DNA of 64,000 bases from Salinihabitans flavidus (GCF_900110425.1 NZ_FODS01000001.1:310001-374000), one strand, 5' to 3'. Counted from the first letter of the stretch, positions 26,482-35,827 are shown. Notes: a model not told the origin generated them from the sequence alone. Numbers and translations are program-made.

Positions 26482-27651
26482 TCAAAGCGGGGGCAAGTCG
26501 TCCGAGCGCGAGAGCAGATCATCGCGCGTGAGGGTGAAGCCCGAGGCGATCCAGAGCGCTTCCAGCGCCTTGAGCCGGTCGCCCAGTGCCTTGCCGCGAT
26601 AGGCGGGCATGAGATCGGCGGGCGCGACCGGGAAGATCGCGGCAGCGCCCGCGCGCGCCTCTTGCAGTGTGGTGTCGGCAAGGGTCTGGCCCAGAGAGGC
26701 GGCGCGAATCAGCAGGATATCGCGCGCGGTGTCTTCCCCGTGGCGATAGCCGAGGGTCGCGGGGCCATCGGGGCTGCCGGCGGCCTCGCGCAGATTGGCG
26801 AGGCGGCGCGCCTGCCGTTTCGACAGACGCAGGCGGGCGGCGGCCTCTCCACCCAGCGCGGCGAGACGGCGCAGGGGATCGGGGGGGGCATCGCCTTCGA
26901 GGTGAACCAGCGGGGCGAGCGCGGTATCGTCGCCGCCCGGCAGGATATGCGTCAGCACCCCGCAGGCGCGCATGGCCGCGAGGGCGGGGGCGGGGTCGGG
27001 GGCCGCCAGCAGCTTCAGAAACTCCGCCGTAATCCGTTCGGAGGACAGCGCGTCAAGCCCGTGGGCATGTTCGGCGATGGCGGAAAGCGCCTCGCGGTCC
27101 ATCCCGCGCGCGGCATCGCCGTAATGCGCGTGAAAGCGAAAATAGCGCAGGATGCGCAGGTAATCCTCGCGAATGCGCTGATCGGCGTCGTCGATGAAGC
27201 GCACACGCCGCGCCCGCAGATCGGCCAGCCCGCCGCCCAGCGGATCGACCACCGCCCCGTCCGGCGTAGCGTAAAGCGCGTTCATGGTGAAATCGCGGCG
27301 GTGGGCGTCATCCTCGACCCGGCTGGAGAAGGCGACGACGGCGCGGCGGCCATCGGTTTCCACATCCTTGCGAAAGGTCGTGACCTCATGCGGGATGCCC
27401 CCCGCGACGACGGTGATCGTGCCATGCTCGATGCCGGTGGGCACGGGATCGAGCCCCGCCGCGCGCGCCAGTTCGATCACCCGCTCGGGGCGGGCATCGG
27501 TGGCGATGTCCACATCCGCCACCGGCACGCCAAGAAGCGCGTTACGCACGCAGCCGCCAACGAAAAGCGCCTGATGCCCCGCGCCGGTGAGCATGTCGCA
27601 GACCGCGCGAGTGTCGGGGGCGGTGAACCAGTCGCCGGAGATCACGGTCAT
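26482..27651 (-). CDS. cca: CCA tRNA nucleotidyltransferase
   Basis: 389 residues, class II nucleotidyltransferase. Visible motifs: LFVGGCVRNALLG, the metal-binding DVDIATDA, RRDFTMNAL, DPLGGGLADL, and RIREDYLRILRYFRFH. The enzyme adds or repairs the 3' CCA of tRNAs. Poly(A) polymerase I shares the fold, but the length and lack of a basic tail favour the CCA enzyme. Its start overlaps the stop of the Nudix gene by 4 bases. Confidence 0.92.
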   Translation of the reverse strand: MTVISGDWFTAPDTRAVCDMLTGAGHQALFVGGCVRNALLGVPVADVDIATDARPERVIELARAAGLDPVPTGIEHGTITVVAGGIPHEVTTFRKDVETDGRRAVVAFSSRVEDDAHRRDFTMNALYATPDGAVVDPLGGGLADLRARRVRFIDDADQRIREDYLRILRYFRFHAHYGDAARGMDREALSAIAEHAHGLDALSSERITAEFLKLLAAPDPAPALAAMRACGVLTHILPGGDDTALAPLVHLEGDAPPDPLRRLAALGGEAAARLRLSKRQARRLANLREAAGSPDGPATLGYRHGEDTARDILLIRAASLGQTLADTTLQEARAGAAAIFPVAPADLMPAYRGKALGDRLKALEALWIASGFTLTRDDLLSRSDDLPPL

Positions 27652-28247
27652 GACGCGGCCATCCTTTGGGCCAGCCCGTAAAGGACGCGAGCGGTCGCGC
27701 CCCAGATGTAATAGGGGCCGTAGGGGATCGTCTGGTAATACCGCCAGCGCCCCTGCCAGCGCCGGGCCTGCACCGAGTAGCGCGCCGGATCGGACAGGTG
27801 GTGGAAGGGGACGAAGAACACCTCATCGACCTCACCGGGTTCGGGGCGAATTTCGAAATGATCGGTGATGCGGCCCAGTACCGGCGTCATGTTGAAGGCG
27901 GTCACGGTTTCGTGGTTGGGCAGGTGACCCAGAATCTCCACCCGGTCGGGGGGCAGGCCGATCTCCTCCTCGGCCTCGCGCAGGGCGGTGGCGATCACAT
28001 CGGCGTCACCCTCGTCCTGCTTACCGCCGGGAAAGGCGATCTGTCCGGGGTGGTGCTTGAGATGCGAGGCGCGCTTGGTCAGGATGACATGCGGCACACC
28101 GGCGCGCAGGGTGAAGGCGACGAGAACCCCGGCCGGGCGCAGGCGGCGCGCGGGGGGAAGCGTCATCTCGGGGTTCAGGTCAAAGTCCGAGGACGCGCCC
28201 GACTCGCGCGTCAGCGCCGCGATCACCGGGGCGAGCGGATCACTCAC
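27648..28247 (-). CDS. Nudix hydrolase, CoA pyrophosphatase type
   Basis: 199 residues from the GTG at 28247 (SDPLAPVIAALTRES), preceded by AGAGG and overlapping the hslO stop. Upstream residues to 28292 are Arg-rich and lie inside hslO. It has the NuCoA-like segment LTKRASHLKHHPGQIAFPGG ahead of the Nudix box (GGKQDEGDADVIATALREAE, then EEIGL). The family cleaves CoA and its derivatives to phosphopantetheine and 3',5'-ADP. It is part of the hslO-nudix-cca-ABC operon. Confidence 0.9.
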   Translation of the reverse strand: MSDPLAPVIAALTRESGASSDFDLNPEMTLPPARRLRPAGVLVAFTLRAGVPHVILTKRASHLKHHPGQIAFPGGKQDEGDADVIATALREAEEEIGLPPDRVEILGHLPNHETVTAFNMTPVLGRITDHFEIRPEPGEVDEVFFVPFHHLSDPARYSVQARRWQGRWRYYQTIPYGPYYIWGATARVLYGLAQRMAAS

Positions 28248-29235
28248 CGCCCGCCTCTTTCGTGGCCTCGAAACCGAGCGTGTCGGGGTCAAGCTCGTAA
28301 TGCGCGCCGCAGAACTGGCAATCGGCGGTGACGATCCCTTCTTCGGTGGTCATGCGGCCGATGTCCTTGGCCGAATAGATCGACAGGCTCTGGCGCACAC
28401 GATCCTCCGAACAGGTGCAGCCGAAGCGCACGGGCTGCGAATCGAACACGCGCGGCCCCTCCTCGTGGAACAGGCGCACCAGAAGGTCGGTCGGCGGCAG
28501 CGCCGGGCCGATCAGTTCGAGATCCTCGACCGTGTCGAGATGCATGTTCACGCGGTTCCAGTTCTCGCCGTCGTCCTCATCGAGGAAATCCGACGCCGTG
28601 AGCAGCCCGCCCTCACCCGATCCGCCCTCGCCGCTGGCGAAGGGGGATGCCTTGGGCATATGTTGCAGCATGATCCCGCCCGCGCGCCAGTGTTCGGGCA
28701 CGCCGCGTTCGGTGGATTTGCCGTACCGCAGGGAAAACCGGGTGGCCAGCTGTTCGGACTGCGCGAAATACGCCTCGGCGCAGGCCCGCAGGGAGCCGCC
28801 GGCAATCGGGGTGATGCCCTGATAGGGCTGCATTCCCTTGCCCTGGTCGATGAGGATGGCGAAATAGCCCTCGCCCAACTGCGCGAAGGGGGGGCCATCG
28901 GTCACGCGGTCGCGATCGAAACTGGCGTAGGCGCGGATGCGCGCCGGCTCCCCCTCGTCGGTGGGTCCGTAGTAATCGGTGGCGATCATGCGCACGGGGC
29001 CTTTTGTCTGCACCTGAAGCGAGAGCTTCCAGCGCAGCTTGATCGTCTGGCCGATCAGCGCGGTCAGCAGCGCCATTTCCGCCACCAGCGCCTCGACCGC
29101 GGGGGGGTAGTCGTGCTGTCTGAGGATGCCGTCGAGCACCCCGTCGAGCCGCGCCACGCGGCCGCGCATGTCCGATCTGTCGAGCTGAAACGGCAATACC
29201 GTGTCGTCCCAGGCGATTTTGGTTCCGAGAGTCAT
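28240..29235 (-). CDS. hslO: Redox-regulated chaperone Hsp33
   Basis: 331 residues. It shows the Hsp33 substrate-binding domain (LLTALIGQTIKLRWKLSLQV, GYFAILIDQGKGMQPYQGI). The C-terminal zinc switch has CxC (FGCTCSEDRV) and CxxC (DCQFCGAHYEL). Under oxidative stress the Cys pairs oxidise, zinc is lost and the holdase becomes active. An acidic insert (about 200-220, GEGGSGEGG...LDEDDGE) is a lineage feature. Probably the first gene of a five-part minus-strand run that ends with the RNA methyltransferase. Confidence 0.95.
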   Translation of the reverse strand: MTLGTKIAWDDTVLPFQLDRSDMRGRVARLDGVLDGILRQHDYPPAVEALVAEMALLTALIGQTIKLRWKLSLQVQTKGPVRMIATDYYGPTDEGEPARIRAYASFDRDRVTDGPPFAQLGEGYFAILIDQGKGMQPYQGITPIAGGSLRACAEAYFAQSEQLATRFSLRYGKSTERGVPEHWRAGGIMLQHMPKASPFASGEGGSGEGGLLTASDFLDEDDGENWNRVNMHLDTVEDLELIGPALPPTDLLVRLFHEEGPRVFDSQPVRFGCTCSEDRVRQSLSIYSAKDIGRMTTEEGIVTADCQFCGAHYELDPDTLGFEATKEAGGE

Positions 29236-29327
29236 GGGATGTCCTTATGCGCATCGGTGCGCCTTGTCTCGCTTGCGGGGCCTATATAGGTCTATGCACG
29301 CAAAGGCAAAAGGGTGAGGCGCACAGG

Positions 29328-29768
29328 ATGATCAGACGGTTCGGTCCGACGCCCCAGAAAAACCGCTGCTACCTGCGAAGGCCGGGGGTCTATGCGGTGC
29401 TGCGGCTTGGTGATCAGGTGCTTTTGACGCATCAGGCGCGCCCCGTCGCGGAGTTTCAGCTTCCCGGCGGCGGGATCGATCCCGGCGAATCGCCCATCCC
29501 CGCGCTGCACCGGGAAGTCTACGAGGAAACGGGCTGGACCATCACCGGGCTACGCCGGGCGGGGGCGTTCCGGCGCTTTGTCTATATGCCGGATTACGAC
29601 ATCTGGGCTGACAAGCTGTGCACCATCTATACTGCGAGGCCGGTGCGGCAGATCGGCCCTCCGACGGAGCCCGCGCATGAAGCCGTCTGGATGCCCGCGC
29701 AGGAGGCGGCGCGCCACCTTGGCAATTCCGGCGACCGGCATTTCGCGGCGCTTCTGGCCGCGCGGTAG
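29328..29768 (+). CDS. Nudix hydrolase, specificity unknown
   Basis: 146 residues from MIRRFGPTPQKNRCYLRR, preceded by GAGG; upstream in-frame residues are not conserved-looking. The Nudix box is GGGIDPGESPIPALHREV followed by YEETGW. The N-terminal VYAVLRLGDQVLLTHQ matches general NTP/dinucleotide pyrophosphatases. It diverges from hslO. It is the third Nudix gene in the window. Confidence 0.9.
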   Translation: MIRRFGPTPQKNRCYLRRPGVYAVLRLGDQVLLTHQARPVAEFQLPGGGIDPGESPIPALHREVYEETGWTITGLRRAGAFRRFVYMPDYDIWADKLCTIYTARPVRQIGPPTEPAHEAVWMPAQEAARHLGNSGDRHFAALLAAR

Positions 29769-29798
29769 GGCGGGCCGGCACACTCGGTCGCGGGCGCT

Positions 29799-31106
29799 TC
29801 AGCGACCCGAGTATTCGAGCAGGATGCCCGAAATATCGTCGGCAAACCCCTGCCCGCCCGCATGGTCCCCCAGTTTCCACAGCAGGGTTTCCAGAACCGA
29901 AAAGGCCGGCTGTGCGCGCAGGTCACCCATCAACATGGCAAGCCCATCTTCCCCCAGAAAGTGGCCATGAGGGTCGGGGCATTCGGTGACGCCATCGGAC
30001 AGAAGGAAAAGCCTGTCACCGGGATCGAGCCGCATTTCGAATTGCGCGAAGTCCGCCCCTTCGATGAGCCCGACCGGCAAGCCGCCCGATCCTGCCTGTT
30101 CCACCCGCCCGTCGCGGCGCAATAGCACGGGATGGGGATGCCCGGCCTGTGCGAGTGTCACGCGCCCGTCGCGCAGATCGGCCACGGCGAGCAGCATCGT
30201 AAAATAGTGCTCTGTCTTCATTTCATCCAGAATGAGGCGATTCAGGCGGCGGATCACCTCTGCCGGGGGAAGATGTCCATAACTTCCGTCCCTGTTTCGC
30301 CGCAACGCCACATTCTGATCCGGTGCAGCGGACGAAAGATAACCCGCAAGGCGCGCAGTCATAAGCGCGGCGCTGACGCCGTGGCCGGACACGTCGATGG
30401 CGAAAAGCCCGACCTGATCGCGGTTGATGCGGTAGTGCCCGACGAGATCACCGCCGACATGCCCGCATGGCCGCAGGAGGAGTGAGACCGTGCCGCGCGC
30501 ATAGACCTGAAACCTGTTGCGCACCAGTGATTGCTGAAGCTTGCGGGCCTCAATCAGATCATGGTCGATTGTGTCGTACAGCCGCTGCAATTCCGAAAGG
30601 GTGTCGGTAATCACGCGGTTCTTTTCGGTGAGTTCTCGCTGCATGCGCAGGATACGCTCTCCGGCGGTGATGCGGGCCCGCAGTTCGTCGGCATTGACCG
30701 GCTTGATCAGGAAATCATCGGCGCCGTTTTGCAGTCCACGCGCAACCTCTTGCTTTTCGCTCTTGGAGGTGAGGAGGATGAAATAGCCATACGCCTCGCC
30801 GGTCATCTCGCGGAAGGCGCGGCAGAAATCAAGCCCGTCCATCCCCGGCATCATCCAGTCACTGATCACCAGATCGGGGGGATGAGTGCGGCAGACCGCC
30901 AACGCTTCCTGTCCGGAGGCGGCCTCCATCACCTCATATCCGTCGCGCGCAAGGGTGGCCGACAGGACGCGCCGTTGCAGGCGGCTGTCATCGACCAGAA
31001 GGATACGGCGCACCGCCCCGCACTGGCGCCGCGTCAGCCGGTCTGTATGTGGCAAGGCCGTCAAATGGTAAATCCCCGGGGTCGCGCGTCTGAATGAACC
31101 CACCAT
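29799..31106 (-). CDS. Response regulator fused to PP2C (SpoIIE/RsbU) phosphatase
   Basis: 435 residues from the ATG at 31106; the frame extends to 31514 but that part lies over the divergent Hpt gene. An N-terminal receiver domain has ILLVDDS, the phospho-acceptor Asp in VISDWMMPGMDG, and the Lys in FLIKPVNADELRA. A coiled linker (ELTEKNRVITDTLSELQRLY) leads into a PP2C-type serine phosphatase: CGHVGGDLVGHY, IDVSGHGVSAALM, LLSDGVTECPD and ADDISGILLEY. It probably dephosphorylates an anti-anti-sigma or similar partner when phosphorylated. No kinase is adjacent. Confidence 0.93.
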   Translation of the reverse strand: MVGSFRRATPGIYHLTALPHTDRLTRRQCGAVRRILLVDDSRLQRRVLSATLARDGYEVMEAASGQEALAVCRTHPPDLVISDWMMPGMDGLDFCRAFREMTGEAYGYFILLTSKSEKQEVARGLQNGADDFLIKPVNADELRARITAGERILRMQRELTEKNRVITDTLSELQRLYDTIDHDLIEARKLQQSLVRNRFQVYARGTVSLLLRPCGHVGGDLVGHYRINRDQVGLFAIDVSGHGVSAALMTARLAGYLSSAAPDQNVALRRNRDGSYGHLPPAEVIRRLNRLILDEMKTEHYFTMLLAVADLRDGRVTLAQAGHPHPVLLRRDGRVEQAGSGGLPVGLIEGADFAQFEMRLDPGDRLFLLSDGVTECPDPHGHFLGEDGLAMLMGDLRAQPAFSVLETLLWKLGDHAGGQGFADDISGILLEYSGR

Positions 31107-31229
31107 TCCTAGCCCGGTGGCCTTAACGGCCCATGAACCTGAAATCGCGCCAGTCGTTCCGGCACCGGGAACGATTATTTTACCAATTGCCTGCAAAGGT
31201 CGAGACTCAGGCAAAATGGGGATCAGGTG

Positions 31230-31562
31230 ATGATCGACTGGAGCCAGGTCAAGGCATTGCACAACGAGATCGGAGCGCAGGATTTCGACGAAGTGGTTGA
31301 GATGTTCATGCAAGAGGCGCAGGAAACGATCGCCCGTCTGCGCACCGTGCCCCACCCGGAGACACTTGAGGCGGAGTTGCATCACCTCAAAGGCAGCGCG
31401 CTGAACCTCGGGTTTCGGGGTTTTGCAGCGCTTTGCCACGCCGGGGAGGCACTGGCCGCGGAGGGCATGGCGCAGCAGGTCGCCCTTGCCGAGATCGCCG
31501 CGCAGTTCATGCACAGCAGGCGCCTGTTCGACGAAGGGCTGGCGCAGGCCCTTGCGGCGTAG
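31230..31562 (+). CDS. Hpt phosphotransfer domain protein
   Basis: 110 residues from the ATG at 31230 with GGGGA seven bases before; a GTG three bases earlier is possible. A single histidine-phosphotransfer domain with the signature HHLKGSALNLGF (His near residue 51). It is divergent from the response-regulator phosphatase with about 120 bases between starts, so it probably relays phosphate to that regulator from a distant hybrid kinase. Confidence 0.9.
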   Translation: MIDWSQVKALHNEIGAQDFDEVVEMFMQEAQETIARLRTVPHPETLEAELHHLKGSALNLGFRGFAALCHAGEALAAEGMAQQVALAEIAAQFMHSRRLFDEGLAQALAA

Positions 31563-31565
31563 GGG

Positions 31566-32804
31566 TCAGATCACGAACTGCGCCAGGGTTTCGTCGTTGG
31601 TGATGTCGGTATAGGTGAAGCCGGCCGCGTCAATGCGCGCGAACAGCGCGGCGAAATTCTCGGCCCTGCGGGTTTCGATCCCGATCAGGACAGAGCCGAA
31701 GTTGCGTGCCGACTTCTTCAGGTATTCGAAGCGGGCAATGTCATCCTCTGGCCCGAGGATATTGAGAAACTCCTTGAGCGCACCGGGCCGCTGCGGCAGA
31801 CGCAGGATGAAGTACTTCTTCACCCCGGAGTAACGCTGGGCACGTTCCTTCACCTCCGGCAGGCGTTCGAAATCGAAATTCCCGCCCGATGTGACGCAGA
31901 CCACGCTCTGGCCCCTGATCTGATCGGCAATATCGGTGAGCACGTCGATGGCCAGCGCCCCGGCCGGTTCGAGCACGATTCCCTCGACGTTCAGCATCTC
32001 CATCATGGTGGTGCAGATCCGGTCCTCCGGCGCGGCAAGAACATTTTGCGGGTCGATATGTGCCAGCCGGGCAAAGGTTTTCTCGCCGATGCGGGCGACC
32101 GCCGCGCCATCGACGAAGCTGTTGACGCGGGCAAGGGTCACCGGGGCGCCAGCCTCCAGCGCGGCGCGCAGGCTCGTGCCGCCCGCCGGCTCCACCAGGG
32201 TGAAGGCTGTGCGCTGCCCGAAATAGCTACAGACCCCGGCGGAGAGCCCCCCGCCACCCACGGGAAGCACGATGCGGTCGGGGGCATGGCCAAGCTGATC
32301 CATGATCTCCACGCCGACGGAGGCCTGCCCCTCGATCACATCCTCATCGTCGAAGGGGGCCAGAAAGCTGCCCCCCGCCTCACGGCAGTAGGATTGCGCG
32401 GCGGCAAGCGTGTCGTCGAAATAGTCGCCGATCATGCGGATTTCGATATGATCGCCGCCAAATGTTTCGGTCTTGAAAACCTTTTGCTGCGGCGTGGTCA
32501 CGGGCATGAAGATCACGCCGCGCACCCCGAAATGGCGGCACATGAAGGCCACGCCCTGCGCATGGTTTCCGGCGCTGGCACAGACGAAAAGCCGCCTGTC
32601 CGGATCGTGCGCCAGAACCTTGCGCATCGCGTTGAACGCGCCGCGCAGCTTGTAGCTGCGCACCGGGGTCAGATCCTCGCGCTTGAGGTAGATCTCCGCC
32701 CCGAACCGTTCGGACAAATGCGCATTGAGTTGCAGCGGCGTGGCGGCAAACACGTCGCGCATGGCGGTTTCGGCGGCACGGGAGAGATCGCGGAAGTCAT
32801 GCAT
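31566..32804 (-). CDS. ilvA: Threonine ammonia-lyase (biosynthetic)
   Basis: 412 residues from MHDFRDLSRAAETAMRDVF, preceded by GGGGGA. A PLP enzyme that converts threonine to 2-oxobutyrate, first step to isoleucine. The PLP-binding Lys lies in VRSYKLRGAFNAM; ASAGNHAQGVAF and the phosphate loop VGGGGLSAGV are diagnostic, and the ACT-like regulatory domain occupies about 320-412. It is the short form with one C-terminal regulatory segment (KKYFILRLPQRPGALKEFL). Divergent from argG. Confidence 0.95.
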   Translation of the reverse strand: MHDFRDLSRAAETAMRDVFAATPLQLNAHLSERFGAEIYLKREDLTPVRSYKLRGAFNAMRKVLAHDPDRRLFVCASAGNHAQGVAFMCRHFGVRGVIFMPVTTPQQKVFKTETFGGDHIEIRMIGDYFDDTLAAAQSYCREAGGSFLAPFDDEDVIEGQASVGVEIMDQLGHAPDRIVLPVGGGGLSAGVCSYFGQRTAFTLVEPAGGTSLRAALEAGAPVTLARVNSFVDGAAVARIGEKTFARLAHIDPQNVLAAPEDRICTTMMEMLNVEGIVLEPAGALAIDVLTDIADQIRGQSVVCVTSGGNFDFERLPEVKERAQRYSGVKKYFILRLPQRPGALKEFLNILGPEDDIARFEYLKKSARNFGSVLIGIETRRAENFAALFARIDAAGFTYTDITNDETLAQFVI

Positions 32805-32872
32805 GTCCCCCAAGTGCCGCAAGCCACGCGCCAAGGCAAGGAATACATCGGGATACCGGCAGCCCGGCCACC

Positions 32873-32901
32873 TTGCCCTTGCGTTCAAAAACCGCTATCG
32901 C
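32873..32901 (+). promoter_or_regulatory. Possible promoter of argG
   Basis: TTGCCC (32873-32878), 17-base spacer, TATCGC (32896-32901), about 30 bases upstream of the argG start. Weak match, supported mainly by position. Confidence 0.3.
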
Positions 32902-32932
32902 CCGCGCGATATCCGTATGAAGGGAAGATGAC

Positions 32933-34159
32933 ATGTCCGCGCCCAAGAAAGTCGTGCTGGCCTATTCCGGCGGCCTCGACACCTCGATCATCCTGAAGTG
33001 GTTGCAGACCGAGTATGGCTGCGAGGTCGTCACATTCACCGCCGATCTCGGCCAGGGGGAGGAGCTGGACCCCGCGCGCAAGAAGGCGGAGCTTCTCGGG
33101 ATAAAACCGGAGAACATCTATATCGAGGATGTGCGCGAGGAGTTCGTGCGCGATTTTGTCTTTCCCATGTTCCGCGCCAATGCGGTTTACGAGGGGCTAT
33201 ACCTGCTTGGCACCTCCATCGCGCGGCCCCTGATTTCCAAGCGGTTGATCGAGATCGCCGAGGAAACCGGCGCCGACGCGGTGGCCCACGGGGCGACCGG
33301 CAAGGGCAACGATCAGGTGCGGTTCGAGCTGGCGGCCTATGCGCTCAACCCCGATATCAGGGTGATCGCCCCCTGGCGGGAATGGGATCTGACGAGCCGC
33401 ACGAAGCTCATCGATTTTGCCGAGAAGCACCAGATCCCCATTGCAACGGACAAGCGCGGCGAGGCACCGTTTTCCGTCGATGCCAACCTTCTGCACACCT
33501 CATCCGAGGGCAAGGTTCTGGAAGATCCCGCGCAGGACGCGCCCGATTATGTCTATCAGCGCACCGTGAATCCCGAGGACGCGCCCGACGCGCCCGAGTT
33601 CATCGAGGTCACCTTTGAAAAGGGCGACGCCGTGGCGATCAATGGCGAGGCGATGAGCCCCGCAACGATCCTGACGGCGCTGAACGACTATGGGCGCAGG
33701 CACGGCATTGGCCGGCTCGATCTGGTCGAAGGGCGTTTTGTCGGGATGAAATCGCGTGGCATCTATGAGACGCCCGGCGGCACGATCCTGCTTGAGGCGC
33801 ACCGGGGGATCGAGCAGATCACGCTCGACCGCGGGGCGGCGCATCTGAAGGATCAGATCATGCCGCAGTATGCGGAGCTGATCTATAACGGCTTCTGGTT
33901 CAGCCCGGAGCGCGAGATGCTTCAGGCGCTGATCGACCGCAGTCAGGAGCACGTGACCGGCACGGTTCGGCTCAAGCTTTACAAGGGTCTGGCGCGCACG
34001 GTGAGCCGCTGGTCGGAGCATTCGCTTTATTCCGAAGAGCATGTCACCTTCGAGGATGACGCCGGGGCCTATGATCAGAAGGACGCGGCGGGGTTCATCA
34101 AGCTCAACGCGCTTCGGCTGCGGCTTCTGGCGATGCGGAACAGGCGTCTGGGCAGCTAG
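32933..34159 (+). CDS. argG: Argininosuccinate synthase
   Basis: 408 residues. It joins citrulline and aspartate with ATP in arginine synthesis. N-terminal PP-loop [16 protein letters not shown] and the motifs [11 protein letters not shown] and [15 protein letters not shown] are complete. The ribosome-binding site GAAGGGAAGA precedes the ATG. The gene ends in a CTAG shared with the convergent sulfotransferase-like gene. Confidence 0.99.
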   Translation: MSAPKKVVLAYSGGLDTSIILKWLQTEYGCEVVTFTADLGQGEELDPARKKAELLGIKPENIYIEDVREEFVRDFVFPMFRANAVYEGLYLLGTSIARPLISKRLIEIAEETGADAVAHGATGKGNDQVRFELAAYALNPDIRVIAPWREWDLTSRTKLIDFAEKHQIPIATDKRGEAPFSVDANLLHTSSEGKVLEDPAQDAPDYVYQRTVNPEDAPDAPEFIEVTFEKGDAVAINGEAMSPATILTALNDYGRRHGIGRLDLVEGRFVGMKSRGIYETPGGTILLEAHRGIEQITLDRGAAHLKDQIMPQYAELIYNGFWFSPEREMLQALIDRSQEHVTGTVRLKLYKGLARTVSRWSEHSLYSEEHVTFEDDAGAYDQKDAAGFIKLNALRLRLLAMRNRRLGS

Positions 34160-34869
34160 ATCGCCATCGCCCGCATGTCTTCGTAGAGCGGCATGGCGGC
34201 GTCCAGAACGGGGCGTAGATCGTCACGAACACGGGGCAATTCGCCCTCCGGCCCGGCAAAACCCGTCGAGGTCCAGACCGTGCCATACCAGTGGCGCGCC
34301 CAGATGCCGTCGTCCTTGTGACCGCCCTTGGGCCAGCGGAGCATGTCCGGCGAGAAGGGAACGTCGATCGCTTCGCACAGGAGGTTGAGCATTTCGCCGG
34401 GATTCTGGCGGATGTCGAAACTGTCGATAATCACGGGATTTTCACTGAAGTCCCTGATTTCATTGATCAACTCCACCTGTTGGCGAAACCCGATGTCGTC
34501 GAGTCCGGGGTTTTCGTATTTCGCCGCGAAGCTGGCGAGAACGCGGGCGGGGTGGCGGATGAGAAACACGTTGACCACCTTTCGCATCCAGTCGCGGGGG
34601 ATGCCGGGGATCATGTGCTGGGCCATGTGCTTTTGATAGAAATAAGGCTTTTGCGCGGGATTAGTGCCTGTCAGCGCGGTGATAACCTCTGCTGGATCCT
34701 GCGATTGCGACTCCATGATCTCGTCGCGCATGGGGTGCTTGAGACCCGTGAGCCTGAGGTAAGCAGCATAAAAGGGCTCATCCACCACGGCGCAATCGGA
34801 GCGGTTGCCGAAGGCATACATCATCGCGGTGGAGAGGTTCCGGGGACCGGACCACATGGCAATTTTCAT
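34156..34869 (-). CDS. Sulfotransferase-like P-loop protein
   Basis: 237 residues. The N-terminal [12 protein letters not shown] is a PAPS-binding-type loop, and [20 protein letters not shown] resembles the 3'-phosphate-binding motif of sulfotransferases. The gene follows a class IV aminotransferase gene on the same strand, with only iteron cluster 3 between. An AAGGA ribosome site lies 7 bases before the ATG. Substrate unknown. No PAPS-synthesis genes are in the window. Confidence 0.8.
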   Translation of the reverse strand: MKIAMWSGPRNLSTAMMYAFGNRSDCAVVDEPFYAAYLRLTGLKHPMRDEIMESQSQDPAEVITALTGTNPAQKPYFYQKHMAQHMIPGIPRDWMRKVVNVFLIRHPARVLASFAAKYENPGLDDIGFRQQVELINEIRDFSENPVIIDSFDIRQNPGEMLNLLCEAIDVPFSPDMLRWPKGGHKDDGIWARHWYGTVWTSTGFAGPEGELPRVRDDLRPVLDAAMPLYEDMRAMAI

Positions 34870-34881
34870 GATAAATTCCTT

Positions 34882-34922
34882 GTCGGTAAAACGTCGGTAT
34901 TCTGTCGGTATTCCGTCGGTGC
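34882..34922 (+). repeat. Iteron cluster 3: four 11-bp GTCGGTAT-type units
   Basis: Plus-strand units start at 34882 (GTCGGTAA), 34893 (GTCGGTAT), 34904 (GTCGGTAT) and 34915 (GTCGGTGC), the same period and copy number as the other two clusters. It fills nearly the whole 55-base gap between the aminotransferase stop and the sulfotransferase-like gene's ribosome site. Confidence 0.85.
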
Positions 34923-34924
34923 CC

Positions 34925-35827
34925 TCAGGCGGCGCCGACCAGTTCGCGGTAAAGCCCGCGCAGGCGCGTCGTCATGGGGCCCATTTCGCCGGTGCCGATC
35001 ACCCGGCCATCAATCTCTCCCACCGGGGTCTGGGCGCCGAACGTGCCCGTCAGAAACGCCTCGTCCGCGCCGTAGGTATCGACAAGGGAGAAGTTCCGCT
35101 CATGCACCGGGATGCCATTCACGCGGCACAGGTCGATCACCTTTTGCCGGGTGATGCCGTTCATGCAGTAATCGCCCGTGCTGGTCCAGATCTCGCCGCG
35201 CCGGACGATGAAGAAATTGCAGGCGTTGGTGGTGTTCACGAAGCCATGCACGTCGAGCATGAGCGCCTCGTCCGCGCCGGCCTTTTCGGCGGCGATGCAG
35301 GCCAGTATGCAGTTTAGCTTCGAATGACTGTTGAGCTTGGGGTCCTGAGTCATCGGCAGGCCGCGCATGTGCGGCACGGTGGCAAGGCGGATCGGGCGCG
35401 GGATCGACGGGCGGGAATGTTCCATGATGATCACCACGGTCGGTCCCTGACGGCTTAGCCCCGGATGCTGAAACGGGCGGGATTTGACGCCGCGCGTCAC
35501 CATGAGCCGCGCATGGGCATCGGCGGTCATGGCGTTGGCCGTTTGTGTCTCTGACAAGGCGGAAATCACCGCTGCTCGCGTCATGCCGATATCGAGGTCA
35601 ATGGCTTTCGCCGCTTCGAAAAGCCGGTCAAGGTGGTCGTCCAGAAAGGCCCAGCGCCCATTGTAGAGCCGCATCCCCTCCCAGACGCCATCGCCCAGCA
35701 TGAAGCCCGAATCGAACACGCTCACCATCGCCTCGGCGCGTGGTTTGAGCAGGCCATTCACCCAGATCTTCACATTCTCGTTGCGGGCATCTTCGGCGGC
35801 CTGATGGGTGGTCACGGTATCGGTCAT
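34925..35827 (-). CDS. Aminotransferase class IV (BCAT/D-alanine transaminase-like)
   Basis: 300 residues from MTDTVTTHQAAEDARNENV, with GAGAGGA upstream; the longer frame to 35899 is unlikely. Fold-type IV PLP enzyme: VFDSGFMLGDGVWEGMRLYN near the N-terminus, the likely PLP Lys in LNSHSKLNCILA, and TGTFGAQTPVGEIDGR at the C-terminus. The usual V-x-E-G segment reads GFVNTTNACNFF, so the Glu normally seen there is absent. Branched-chain or D-amino-acid specificity cannot be assigned. Upstream of, and probably co-transcribed with, the sulfotransferase-like gene. Confidence 0.88.
   Translation of the reverse strand: MTDTVTTHQAAEDARNENVKIWVNGLLKPRAEAMVSVFDSGFMLGDGVWEGMRLYNGRWAFLDDHLDRLFEAAKAIDLDIGMTRAAVISALSETQTANAMTADAHARLMVTRGVKSRPFQHPGLSRQGPTVVIIMEHSRPSIPRPIRLATVPHMRGLPMTQDPKLNSHSKLNCILACIAAEKAGADEALMLDVHGFVNTTNACNFFIVRRGEIWTSTGDYCMNGITRQKVIDLCRVNGIPVHERNFSLVDTYGADEAFLTGTFGAQTPVGEIDGRVIGTGEMGPMTTRLRGLYRELVGAA

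Noticed and set aside
31604-31613. Single GTCGGTAT copy in ilvA
   Set aside because: Lone coding-region match without 11-bp neighbours; single copies are expected by chance in this base composition, so it is not counted as an iteron cluster.
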